Source: Takakia lepidozioides (Eukaryota; Streptophyta; Takakiopsida; Takakiales; Takakiaceae). From it: a stretch of 64,000 nucleotides of DNA. The position numbers and the translations under genes are program-made. The notes under the pieces are model-generated. The model worked only from the letters and a program-made list of their open reading frames with translations. It made no database searches and was not told the DNA's origin. The stretch spans positions 3,906,001 through 3,970,000 of the forward strand of contig CM060731.1 in the NCBI GenBank assembly GCA_030704615.1. The letters run 5' to 3'. Shown piece by piece: positions 1-12,533 of this stretch. Position 1 is the first letter of the stretch. Each line of letters starts with the position of its first letter.

Positions 1-3000
1 AATTTGTGGCGGAGCCCACGTGAGGGGTCCCGCCCTGCAGAAGGGTGATGACTTCTTCCAGCCAATGTGGCTTGTGAATGAATTGGTCCTCTTTCTTACC
101 GTCCGCAAACACATAATTAAAAGGTATAATAGTACTATGATGCTTGTCAGGGGAAACCCACTTCCCTCTCCATGAAAATAGTTCCGAGAGCGCCCTCACA
201 CTCATCGTTTACGCAAAATCCGGACAAGGCAAGTAGGGAATTCCTCCCCACGGTAACCTTATATTCTTTGCCATGGAAGAACTGAGCCAATAGACAGCAC
301 TGTGTAAATCCGTCCATACCCCGGGCAGGACTTCGTGATACGAGCCACCCGAGCCTGCCAAAATTCTAGCCGTTCCATCTTGCATTCGTGAGCTGCTGCA
401 CCTGAAGCAGCCGACACGGCGCACTGTTTTTCCTTCCATCTCTTTTTGTTGGGTGGGAGTCGGCACCGGGTGGATGCATTGCCGAGATTGTGGCACCATC
501 TGTGCCAACAGTGCACAAGGGCACACTCGGGAATCGGGCAAGACAAAACCCTCCCTCCTCCACCTGCTATCTCGGTTGTTTGTTTTGACAGCGACGTCCC
601 AAGTTTCACAGGCCAAATTGCGGGGGGGGAGGGGTTTTCATCATCACCGAAGGACGAAACTGTCCCTTGACGCATCATGCCCTCATCCGTCTGGGCAGAA
701 CCAGAAACTTTGTCCTTTTTGACTCCCCCACTATGATAAAGGTCGAACAACCCTGTGAATGTTGGAGCTGGAGTCTTTGCATATTTTGATTTGCATTCTT
801 GAAAGAGGGGGGCCGAATTGCCATGCAAGCAACTTCTAGATCCTGGTGGGGGTGCGTTCTATATGCCACCACTATCAATGCAATCAGATTCCTGCCACCA
901 TGGCCACCACCTCCTCCTCCAATGGATTCTTGTTGCTGTGCTTGCATGTTCTGCACCTGCTCACAGGAGGAGGACCCACCTGGGAAGGGGCCGGCACACG
1001 ACTTAGTCTGCACTGGAGACAACCTTTGGCACAGAGAAATTGGACCTTGTCTGGGCGATGGGAATCTCCATCTGACCCTGGAAGAGTGTTCAATCCTTTT
1101 TGCATGATCCAAATCTTTCCTCGCTTTCCAAATGAGGGAGCCTGGATTGCAAATGGGAGCCTTTAGTGCACCTGTTCAGAGCTCTGGCCATCTTGGATGG
1201 GTCTCCGGACCTACTCACAGCCCTTAGCATCAACAAAGTCGTACCGGGGCCCTTGCCTCCACCCCGTCCCATCAGAAAATGGCGCTACCTGGTTTGTTTT
1301 GTGTAAGTGCCCGCACCATGTCATCATCAGCATGGCCACATACAAGTCACGACCTGCTTTGGTAGATTGCTGCATCCAGGCGTTATGAACAGTCTCCGCC
1401 AAATTACAGGATGGCATGTCGGCCAAGTCCTCATGCAAGCGACAATCCAAGAACCCAAAATGAAGAGGCACGATGCAAAATTTCTGATTTTGGGATTCAA
1501 GAGGCTTACGTCGTCATGAAGCTCCCCACTGTCTGTATCTGAAGTGCCAGAAAACCAACCAGTCCTCCAACTCCTTTAGGGTGGATACCAGTAGCAGCAC
1601 CAGAGGAGAACCACCAAGCTCGGATTGCTTGGTAAGTGCTCTCAGCTTCTCCCATTGAGTTTGCATTTTTGTACTTGAAACAGAGCCTTCTGTGCTCCAA
1701 CTGAAGGTCAGGGCGAATCAGCGCTTTGTATGACGTGCCAGAGATTGACTCCAATGGAAGAGGCATGTGCGCTCCCTATTTTCCATTGGGACCTTAGGAT
1801 CCCCCGAACCAAACACGCGCCGCACTGCATTGAAATTTGCTTGTGCACTATCCAGCCATGAAGCCCGCAAATTTGTGTTCTGTATTCCATTGCGCTACAT
1901 GACGGCCAGGAGCGAATTCCCATGAGCATCTGGGATTCAAGTGTCCTCCGACTGCCCATAATCACAAATTGCTATTGAGAGCACACGCTGGTACGCTGGA
2001 TCATACACATGGCACGCCATGGTTGCCCTTCACCCGTTTGCAAGTGATCAAACATCAACCAACATTTAGCCAAATCTCCTCCAGGTTGCATTCGGCGGAC
2101 AATGCTCACACCACCTGCCTTCGCCCACTGCGGACATCTTGAACCAAATACACCTTGGATGAGCCCTGGCCAGGGAAGATACTGTGTTTGAATGAATTCA
2201 TAGCGACTTCTCGTTTGGGTCCATAATGTTGTCCATGAATCCAGAAGTGCCTGTGCCGACTCTGATGTTCATTCACCTGGTTTCGAATATTGGGAGAGCT
2301 CAACACGGAGAAATGGTCCATCACTGCATCAAGCGAATGAATCTGCATCCAGCATTGGTTGTGTCGAATCCCCTTCACCCAATATGTGTTTTTCCAGGAA
2401 AGCCTTGCTGGCTGCAAGTGTTATAGCAGAAGGTGTTGCACAAGGGGCATTGTGGAACTCCTGCTTCAGCAGATTTCTAGCGATGTCCACGCTATCCCTG
2501 CAACTTCCTTTGGACACAGGATGCTCGTGTGCACCCATATGAATGCAGGCACGAGTCATTGTCTTGCATCGTGGTGCCACCTGGTACATACGAGCGTGGC
2601 ACACAGAAAACCCAGGACGGGGAAAGTTGCAGAAACCTGCACACAAAAGTATTGGTCTTGGGAGGGGCCAAGTCCCTGGGTGAAAGGATTCAAGGGGCAC
2701 ACCTTCCCACTCACTTTCATTTGGTTGAGCGTTATTTCTCAGGCGAGGGCAAGATATATTCAGGCACTTACAATGCCCAACGCAAACCGACCTTCGAAAT
2801 TTCAATCCAATGTCGTTGTGGATGTTTGACGTTTTTGTCCTGCACCAAGGGTGTCCGTCATGTTTCTGTCGTCCATGCCCTACAGAAGAGCCCAGCCAGT
2901 CCATTGGAAGACGTGGGAGGGTTGAGCTCAAACAAGATGTCCCCATCAAACTCTGCTGGCACGTATGAACCCGCTGCACACGAAGGGACTCCCAATCAAC

Positions 3001-3503
3001 AAAACGCAGCTCGCTCTTGCACCCAGGCACCCCTGCGAGGGCTTTTAATTTTGGAATGACACTCGTTATCTCTTGCAATTGGATTCATCCAAGATGGAGT
3101 CTGCACTGGCGGAGGAATCTCAGAAACATCCTCCGAGGACGAGTCTGAAAGAGTCACGAATGTAGTGGATGTGCTCACCTCTTGTTTCACATGAAACTGT
3201 GCCCTTTGCTGCACGACCGATGCAGCAGTTCCAGGGGTAATGACTGATCCTGCTGATTGTCTTCTTGTCTTCTATTTTCCAAGGACCGGTATGTGCTTGG
3301 AAGGACTCTCCACTTCCTTCCACACTCGCCAACCAATGGTTTCTCCAAATGTCCAGAATCCAAATTCCCATCCTCGTCATACACCCTCTTTTTGCACAGC
3401 AGAGAAACCCAATTCCAGTGGGGAACACTGTAACCAGCTCATCCTCATGAACAACTGCAAACCCATCGTCGTCTGCAGTGGCAGTCAGTGGAATACCCTG
3501 CAT
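1..3503 (-). pseudogene. Decayed multi-exon transposase-like gene of a seed-free-plant repeat family
   Basis: Coding fragments follow one another on the minus strand in shifting frames. From 5' to 3' they are: an N-terminal part (about 3500-3100); a Cys/His-rich part at 3078-2329 (short motifs CHARMYQVAP and RACIHMGAHEHPV); a stretch ending in SIFPGQGSSKVY (about 2150); a segment at about 1853-1750 reading DSAQANFNAVRRVFGSGDP then ERTCLFHW; AIRAWWFSSGAA (about 1610); CNLAETVHNAW (about 1400); and a C-terminal part (616-1). The DSAQANFNAVR...CLFHW pattern resembles the D and C/H region of MULE-like transposases, and as far as I recall the whole combination recurs in moss and fern genomes. An in-frame TAA at 209-211 interrupts the last part, which then stays open to the window edge and ends in HKPHWLEEVITLL. 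Some frame changes may be introns, but stops and shifts make an intact gene unlikely. The function is inferred only from these motifs. Confidence 0.55.
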
Positions 3504-3600
3504 TGGAATGAAATCGGGCTAGTCTATCTCTCTTCCTGGACATGTTTTTCCTACGCTGACCGAAACTTTCGATTCACACGGAATCCCCGAATTGATAGGT

Positions 3601-4420
3601 AGGCCGCAATTCTCGAAAGGGGATCCACCACAAAAAAATTGAGGTCAACAAGGGTAGCACTAACCCAAAGGCTGTGGGCGATGCATCAAAAGGATGCAAG
3701 AATGACATGCACTGAACTTCTTCGCAGACAACCACGCTGAGAGACACCAACTAGAAAAACTGTTTCAAATACAGGAAGCCACAAGAAGCCGTGCTGTTTT
3801 TGGATGAAAAACCAACCCTGAACATGACATGAAACCATCCTTTATGGAAAGACGGCAACAACCCTGGAGAGCAGTAAACAAAGACCCCGAATGTAATGAG
3901 GTTGTGCCGTGCCAGAAGAGCACAACACAAAACACTGACACTCCAAGAGTCACCTCGCACGGATGTGTACAACACAAGATCATTTCCGACACAACCCTTT
4001 ATACCGAATGACCCCATGGCGACGATGACGGCAAAATGCAAAGCACAGGGCAGGCAGTACGACACACGTGGATGCATATGTGAAGCACAACATTTATGGC
4101 GAATCTGCAAGAACTGCTCCAAATTGAACTATCATTAGATTTCTACGGCACTTCCGAATTTGAAACCATGCAAGAAGGCCGCCATATATTGGCAGGCGGC
4201 GAAGTAATCTGACATATATCACAAGTACATGCAACGGATGTACATATTTTCTAGCACTTTATTTCTTGAGAATAACAAAGACGCCGAAATGGATGAATTC
4301 CGTTCGCACACAATAACAACACCCGCATCCAAATACGGTTGACAATGTCCAATTTTGATTTTGGTTACATGCAATAGCAACCCTTGTTGCAAACGTCAAA
4401 CTGGAGAGCTCTAGAGGCAT
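3601..4420. other. No gene recognised
   Basis: Only short, unconvincing open frames are present on both strands; the longest, 3751-4122 minus, has no recognisable motif. No repeat structure stands out. The stretch separates the decayed transposase-like gene from the charged ORF at 4.4 kb. Confidence 0.4.
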
Positions 4421-4421
4421 C

Positions 4422-4736
4422 GTGGGGAGCCCTTGTTTCCAGCGGAGGAGGAAGAGAAAGAAGTCATTATACTTCACGAGCTCTAGAAACAGGAATAGAG
4501 CCAGATATAGAATGAGGATGGAAAGAGTGGCCGAAGAGGAAAAGGCGGAAGAGAGGGCAAGAGCAAAGTTCGGCGATGGAAGAGCAGAATCCGGAGAAGA
4601 ACAGCAGCCTGCCATAGTTCCAAGAACAGATGAGGAGGACACTGCATCCGAGGGAGAGGCAGACGCCGAAGATGATGTTGACGCTGGCCTCACAAAGAAC
4701 CTAATAGTGGAAGACAGGATGGGGGAGATGCTCTAG
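4422..4736 (+). CDS. Small charged, low-complexity ORF of unknown function
   Basis: This 104-codon frame begins with a basic Arg/Lys/Ser-rich stretch and becomes strongly acidic (several EE, DE and AEDD runs). After the TAG at 4734-4736 the same frame stays open for about 40 more codons with a Ser/Lys-rich composition (for example SPKSKGSPTIGESSGAAKKK). I recognise no family. Its plus orientation and charged composition would suit a 5' exon of the methyltransferase-like gene that resumes at 12.5 kb, with the satellite lying between, but no splice site proves this. A 145-codon frame on the opposite strand is probably a shadow of the biased composition. Confidence 0.22.
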   Translation: MGSPCFQRRRKRKKSLYFTSSRNRNRARYRMRMERVAEEEKAEERARAKFGDGRAESGEEQQPAIVPRTDEEDTASEGEADAEDDVDAGLTKNLIVEDRMGEML

Positions 4737-4929
4737 AACATGCGAGGCGTGGGGAGCAGTCCGAAGAGCAAAGGGTCCCCGACGATTGGGGAGTCTTCTG
4801 GAGCAGCCAAAAAAAAGGTTCAATCTTTGAAACCCACCTTTGTGCTTCATTGCTGATGTGAACCCAAGTTGAGATTCTATTTCGATATGAACTAGTCTAC
4901 ACACGGCATCTCTGCCAGGTGCATCAACC

Positions 4930-7900
4930 GCGAACAAGAAGCTCAAAGAGTGTGCGTTGATGCACACTTTTTGAGCCTTCCATTTTGCTGGCTTGTTGAT
5001 GTGCGGAACGGCCAAATTGGGGAACTACGGTAGGTTCAATCCACCACGAATTGGAAGCTGAAACAGTGTGCGTTGATGCACACTGTTTGAGCCCCGCATT
5101 TTATTTGCTTGATGGTGAGCAAAACGGCCAGATAGGGCCATTATGCCCGGTTCAATTCTCCACTATTTGGCAGCTCAAACAGTGTGCGTTGGCGCACACT
5201 CTTTGAGCCCACCTTGTCATTGTTTTTTCATCTGAAAAACGGCCACAAACGACATGTATTTGAGGACCAATCATCACTTACATGGCAGCTCAAACAGTGT
5301 GCGTCCACGCACACTGTTGAGCTCACCTTGTCATTGCCTTTGTCATCTGAAAATCGGCCACATAGGGTATGAATTTGAGGATCAATCATCACTTACTTGG
5401 CAGCTCAAACAATGTGCGTTGGCGCACACTGTTTGAGCTACCCTTATCATTGCCTTTTTCGTTTCAAAATCGGCCATATAGGGCATGTCTCTGAGGATCG
5501 ATGAACACTTATCTGGCAGCTCAAACAGTGTGCGTTGGCGGACACTGTTTGAGCCCAACTTATCACTGTTTTTTCCCTGTGAAATTCGGCAATACAGGGC
5601 ATGTCTCTGAGGTTCACTGAACACTTACCTGGCAGCTCAAACAGTGTGCGTCAACGCACACTGTTTGAGCTCACCTTGTCATTGCCTTTCTCATCTAAAA
5701 ATCGGCCACATAGGATATGAATTTGAGGATCAATCATCACTTACCTGGCAGCTCAAACAGTGTGCGTTGGCGCACACTCTTTGAGCTACCCTTATCATTG
5801 CCTTTTTCGTTTGAAAATCGGCAACATAGGGCATGTCTCTGAGGATCGATGAACACTTATCTGGCAGCTCAAATAGTGTGCGTTGGCGCACACTATTTGA
5901 GCCCACCTTGTCACTGTTTTTTCCGTGTGAAATTCGGCAATATAGGGCATGTCTCTGAGGTTCAATGAACACTTACCTGGCAGCTCAAACAGTGTGCGCC
6001 AACGCAAACTGTTTGAGCTCACCTTGTCATTGCCTTTGTCATCTGAAAATCGGCCACATAGGGTTTGTATTTGAGGATCAATCATCACTTACCTGACAGC
6101 TCAAACAGTGTACGTTTGCACACACTGTTTGAGGCCACCTTGTCACTGTTTTTTCCCTGTGAAATTCGGCAATACAGTGCATGTATCTGAGGTTCAATGA
6201 ACACTTACCTGACAGCTCAAACAGTGTGCGTCAACGCATACTGTTTGAGCTCACCTTGTCATTGCTTTTGTCATCTGAAAATCGGCCACATAGTGTTTCT
6301 ATTTGAGGATCAATCATCACTTACCTGGCAGCTCAAACAGTGTGCGTTGGCGCACACTGTTTGAGCTACCCTTATCATTGCATTTTTCGTTTCAAAATTG
6401 GCCACATAGGGCATGTCTCTGAGGATTGATGAACACTTATCTGGCAGCTCAAACAGTGTGCGTTGGCGCACACTGTTTGAGCCCACCTTGTCACTGTTTT
6501 TTCCCTATGAAATTGGGCAATCCAGGCATGTCTCTGAGGTTCAATGAACACTTACCTGGCAGCTTAAACAGTGTGCGTGAAAGCACAATGTTTGAGCTCA
6601 CCTTGTCATTGCCTTTGTCATCTGAAAATCGGCCACATAGGGTATGAATTTGAGGATCAATCATCACTTACCTGGCAGCTGAAACAGTGTGCATTGGTGC
6701 ACACTGTTTGAGCTACCCTTATCATTGCCTTTTTCGTTCGAAAATCGGCCACATAGGGCATGTCTCTAAGGATCGATGAACACTTATCTGGCAGCTCAAA
6801 CAGTGCGTTGGCGCACACTGTTTGAGCCCACCTTGTCACTGTTTTTTCCCTCTGAAATTCGGCAATCCAGGCATGTCTCTGAGGTTCAATGAACACTTAC
6901 CTGGCAGCTTAAACAGTGTGCGTCAAAGCACAATGTTTGAGCTCACCTTGTCATTGTCTTTGTCATCTGAAAATCGGCCACATAGGGTTTGTATTTGAGG
7001 ATCAATCATCACTTACCTGGCAGCTGAAACAGTGTGCGTTGGCGCACACTCTTTGAGCTACCCTTATCATTGCCTTTTTCGTTTGAAAATCGGCCACATA
7101 GGGCATGTCTCTGAGGATCGATGAACACTTATCTGGCAGCTCAAAGAGTGTGCATTGGCGCACACTGTTTGAGCCCACCTTGTCACTGTTTTTTCCCTGT
7201 GAAATTCGGCAATACAGGGCATGTCTCTGAGGTTCAATGAACACTTACCTGGCAGCTCAAAGAGTGTGCGTCAACGCACATTGTTTGAGCTCACCTTGTC
7301 ATTGCCTTTGTCATCTGAAAATCGGCCACATAGGGTTTGTATTTGAGGATCGATCATCACTTACCTGACAGCTCAAACAATGTGCGTTTGCGCACACTGT
7401 TTGAGCCCACCTTGTCACTGTTTTTTCCCTTTGAAATTCGGCAATACAGTGCATGTCTCTAAGGCTCAATGAACACTTACCTGACAGCTCAAACAGTGTG
7501 CGTCAACGCATACTGTTTCAGCTCACCTTGTCATTGATTTTGTCATCTGAAAATCGGCCACATAGGGTATGAATATGAGGATCAATCATCACTTACCTGG
7601 CAGCTCAAACAGTGTGCGTTGGCGCACACTGTTTGAGCTACCCTTATCATTTCTTTTTTCGTTTGAAAATCGGCCACATAGGGCATGTCTCTGAGGATCG
7701 ATGAACACTTATCTAGCAGCTCAAACAGTGTGCGTTGGCGCACACTGTTTGAGCCCACCTTGTCACTGTTTTTTCCCTGTTAAATTCGGCAATCCAGGCA
7801 TGTCTCTGAGGTTCAATGAACACTTACCTGGCAGCTTAAACAGTGTGCGTGAAAGCACAATGTTTGAGCTCACCTTGTCATTGCCTTTGTCATCTGAAAA

Positions 7901-10900
7901 TCGGCCACATAGGGTGTGAATTTGAGGATCAATCATCACTTACCTGGCAGCTCAAACAGTGTGCGTTGGCGCACACTGTTTGAGCTTCCCTTATCATTGC
8001 CTTTTTTTGTTTAAAAATCGGCCACATAGGGCATGTCTCTTAGGATCGATGAACACTTATCTGGCAGCTCAAAGAGTGTGCATTGGCGCACACTGTTTGA
8101 GCCCACCTTGTCACTGTTTTTTCCCTGTGAAATTCGGCAATACATGGCATGTCTCTGAGGTTCAATGAACACTTACCAGGCAGTTCAAACAGTGTGCGTC
8201 AACGCACATTGTTTGAGCTCACCTTGTCAATACCTTTGTCATCTGAAAATCGGTCACATAGGGTTTGTATTTGAGGATCGATCATCACTTACCTGACAGC
8301 TCAAAGAGTGTGCGTTTGCGCACACTGTTTGAGCCCACCTTGTCACTATTTTTTCCCTATGAAATTTGGCAATCCAGGCATGTCTCTGAGGTTCAATGAA
8401 CACTTACCTGGCAGCTTAAACAGTGTGCGTGAAAGCACAATGTTTGAGGTCACCTTGTCATTGTCTTTGTCATCTGAAAATCGGCCACATATGGTTTGTA
8501 TTTGAGGATCAATCATCACTTACCTGGCAGCTGAAACAGTGTGCGTTGGCGCACACTCTTTGAGCTACCCTTATCATTGCCTTTCTCGTTTGAAAATCGG
8601 CCACATAGGGCATGTCTCTGAGGAATGATGAACACTTATCTGGCACCTCAAACAGTGTGCATTGGCGCACACTGTTTGAGCCCACCTTGTCACTGTGTTT
8701 TCCCTGTGAAATTCGGCAATACAGGGCATGTCTCTGAGGTTCAATGAACACTTACCTGGCAGCTCAAACAGTGTGCGTCAACGCACATTGTTTGAGCTCA
8801 CCTTGTCATTGCCTTTGTCATCTGAAAATCAGCCTTATAGGGTTTGTATTTGAGGATCGATCATCACTTACCTGACAGCTCAAACAGTGTGCGTTTGCAC
8901 ACACTGTTTGAGCCCACCTTGTCACTGTTTTTTCCCTGTGAAATTCGGCAATACAGGGCATGTCTCTAAGGTTCAATGAACACTTACCTGACAGCTCAAA
9001 CAGTGTGCGTCAACTCATACTGTTTGAGCTCACCTTGTCATTTGCTTGTCATCTGAAAATTGGCCACATAAGGTATGAATTTGAGGATCAATCATCACTT
9101 ACCTGGCAGCTCAAACAGTGTGCGTTGGCGCACATTGTTTGAGCTACCCTTATCATTTCTTTTTTCGTTTGAAAATCGGCCACATAGGGCATGTCTCTGA
9201 GAATCGATGAACACTTATCTAGCATCTCAAACAGTGTGCGTTGGCGCACACTGTTTGAGCCCACCTTGTCACTGTTTTTTCCCTGTTAAATTTGGCAATC
9301 CAGGCATGTCTCTGAGGTTCAATGAACACTTACCTGGCAGCTTAAACAGTGTGCGTGAAAGCACAATGTTTGAGCTCACCTTGTCATTGCCTTTGTCATC
9401 TGAAAATCGGCCACATAGGGTGTGAATTTGAGGATCAATCATCACTTACCTGGCAGCTCAAACAGTGTGCGTTGGCGCACACTGTTTGAGCTTCCCTTAT
9501 CATTGTCTTTTATTGTTTAAAAATCGGCCACATAGGGCATGTCTCTTAGGATCAATGAACACTTATCTGGCACCTCAAACAGTGTCCATTGGCGCACACT
9601 GTTTGAGCCCACCACGTCACTGTTTTTTCCCTGTGAAATTCGGCAATACATGGCATGTCTCTGAGGTTCAATGAACACTTACCAGGCAGTTCAAACAGTG
9701 TGCGTCAACACACATTGTTTGAGCTCACCTTGTCATTGCCTTTGTCATCTGAAAATCGGCCACATAGGGTTTGTATTTGAGGATCGATCATCACTTACCT
9801 GACAGCTCAAAGAGTGTGCGTTTGCGCACACTGTTTGAGCCCACCTTGTTACTATTTTTTTCCCTGTGAAATTCGGCAATACAAGGCATGTCCCTGAGGT
9901 TCAATGAACACTTACCTGGCAGCTCAAACATTGTGCGTCAACGCACACTGTTTGAGCTCACCTTGTCAATGCCTTTGTCATCTGAAAATTGGCCACATAG
10001 GAATTGTATTTGAGGATCAATCATCACTTTCCCGACAGCTCAAACAATGTGCGTTGGCGCACACTATTTAAGCCCACCTTGTCACTTTTTTTTCCCTGTG
10101 AAATTCGGCAATACAGGGCATGTCTCTGAGGTTCAATGAACACTTACCTGGCAGCTCAAACAGTGTGCGTCAACGCACACTGGTTGACCTCACCTTCTCA
10201 TTGCTTCTGTCATCTGAAAATCGACCACATAGGGTTTGTATTTGAGGATCAATCATCACTTACCCGGCAGCTCAAACAATGTGCGTTGGCTCACACCGTT
10301 TGAGCCCACCTTGTAACTATTTTTTCCCTGTGAAATTCAGCAATACATGGCATGTCTCTTAGGTTCAATGAACACTTACCTGGCAGCTCAAACAGTGTGC
10401 GTCAACGCACACTGTTTGAGGTTACCTTGTCATTGCCTTTGTCATCTGAAAATCAGCCACATATGGTTTGTATTTGAGGATCAATCATCACTTACATAGC
10501 AGCTCAAACAGTGTGCGTCAACGCACACTGTTTGAGCTCACCTTGTCATTGCCTTTATCATCTGAAAATCGGCCACATTGGGTATGAATTTGAGGATCAA
10601 TCATCACTTACATGGCAGCTCAAACAGTGTGCGTTGGCGCACACTGTTTGAGCTACCCTTATCATTGCCTTTTTCGTTTGAAAATCGGCCACATAGGGCA
10701 TGTCTCTTAGGATCGATGAACACTTATCTGGAAGCTCAAACAGTGTGCGTTGGCGCAGACTGTTTGAGCCCACCTTGTCATTGTTTTTTCATCTGAAAAA
10801 CGGCCAGCAACGGCATGTATTTGAGGATCAATCATCACTTACATGGTAGCTCAAAAAGTGTGCGTCAAGGCACACTGTTTGCGCTCACCTTGTCATTGCC

Positions 10901-12456
10901 TTTGTCATCTGAAAATCGGCCACATAGGGTATGAATTTGAGGATCAATCATCACTTACCGGGCAGCTCAAACAGTGTTCTTTGGCACACACTGCTTGAGC
11001 TACCCTTATCATTACCTTTTTCGTTTGAAAATCGGCCATATAGGGCATGTCTCTCAGGATCGATGAACACTTATTTGGCAGCTCAAACAGTGTGCGTTGG
11101 CGCACACTGTTTGAGCCCACCTTGTCACTGTTTTTTCCTTCTGAAATTCGGCAATACAGGGCATGTCTCTGAGGTTCACTGAACACTTACCTGGCATCTC
11201 AAACAGTGTGCGTCAACGCACACTGTTTGAGCTCACCTTGTCATTGCCTTTGTCATCTGAAAATCGGCCACATAGGGTATGAATTTGAGGATCAATCATC
11301 ACTTACCTGTAGCTCAAACAGTGTGCCTTGGCGCACACTGTTTGAGCCCACCTTGTCACTGTTTTTTCCCTGTGAAATTCGGCAATACAGGGCATGTCTC
11401 TGAGGTTCAATGAACACTTACCTGGCAGCTCAAAAAGTGCGCGCCAACGCAAACTTTTGAGCTCACGTTGTCATTGCCTTTGTCATCTGAAAATCGGCCA
11501 CATAGGGTTTGTATTTGTGGATCAATCATCACTTACGTTTTTGCTCAAACAGTGTGCGTTTGCGCACACTGTTTGAGCCCACCTTGTCACTGTTTTTTCC
11601 CTGTGAAATTCGGCAATACAGGGCATGTCTCTGAGGTTCAATGAACACTTACCTGACAGCTCAAACAGTGTGCGTCAATGCATACTGTTTGAGCTCACCT
11701 TGTCATTGCCTTTGTCATCTGAAAATTGGCCACATACGGTTTGTATTTGAGGATCAATCATCACTTACCTGGCAGCTCAAACAGTGTGCGTTGGCGCACA
11801 CTGTTTGAGCCCACCTTGTCACTGTTTTTTTCCTGTGAAATTCGGCAATACAGGGCATGTCTCTGAGGTTCAATGAAGACTTACCTGGTAGCTCAAACAG
11901 TGTGCGTCAACGCACACTGTTTGAGCTCTCCTTGTCATTGCCTTTGTCATATGAAAATCGGCCACATACGGTTTGTATTTGAGGATCAATCATCACTTAC
12001 CTGGCAGCTCAAACAGTGTGCGTTGGCACACACTGTTTGAGCCCACCTTGTCACTGTTTTTTCCCTGTGAAATTCGGCAATACAGGGCATGTCTTCTAGG
12101 TTCAATGAACACTTACCTGGCAGCTCAAAGAGTGTGCGTCAACACACACTGTTTGAGCTCACCATGTCATTGCCTTTGTCATCTGAAAATCGGCCACTTA
12201 GGGCTTCTCTTTGAGGTTCAATGAACACTTACCTGGCATGTCTCTGAGGTTCACTGAACACTTACCTTGCAGCTCAAAAAGTGTGCGTCAACGCACACTG
12301 TTTGAGCTCATATTTTTTTATTTTTTTCATTTGAAAATCGGCCACTAAGGGCTTCCCATTGAGGTTCAATGACAACTTACGTGGCATGTCTTTGAGGTTC
12401 AATGAACACTTACCTTGAAGCTCAAACAGTGTGCGTCAACGCACACTGTTTGAGCT
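4930..12456. repeat. ~116-bp tandem satellite with a hairpin in every unit and higher-order structure
   Basis: About 65 head-to-tail units of roughly 115-117 bp fill this stretch. Most units contain arms GCTCAAACAGTGTGCG and CGCACACTGTTTGAGC separated by four bases, usually TTGG, TCAA or TTTG. Outside the hairpin three unit types are visible by their following sequence: A (AGCTACCCTTATCATTGCC), B (AGCCCACCTTGTCACTG) and C (AGCTCACCTTGTCATTGCC). They mostly run C-A-B with occasional C-B steps. Marker variants recur at ~1,272 bp (6429 to 7701) and ~1,506 bp (7701 to 9207), so blocks of 11-13 units were themselves duplicated. Units near 12.2-12.45 kb are shortened and diverged. Open frames of 60-97 codons inside the array are by-products of the period. 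No coding function is supported. Confidence 0.95.
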
Positions 12457-12533
12457 CACCTTTTCTTCCACACATGGCCTGTCTGCCATGCTCAAACACG
12501 ATCGTCTCATGGCTCACTCCTATATCAATTTGA

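Noticed and set aside
4259-4693. 145-codon minus-strand ORF
   Set aside because: It is the mirror of the charged plus-strand ORF and its Ser/Leu runs are what the complement of Glu/Arg-rich codons gives.
5254-12224. Many 60-97-codon open frames on both strands inside the satellite
   Set aside because: They recur with the 116-bp period, have no independent start or domain, and follow from the repeat unit lacking stops in some frames.
4930-12456. CRISPR-like array
   Set aside because: Units are contiguous ~116-bp repeats without unique spacers, and the context is a plant nuclear genome.
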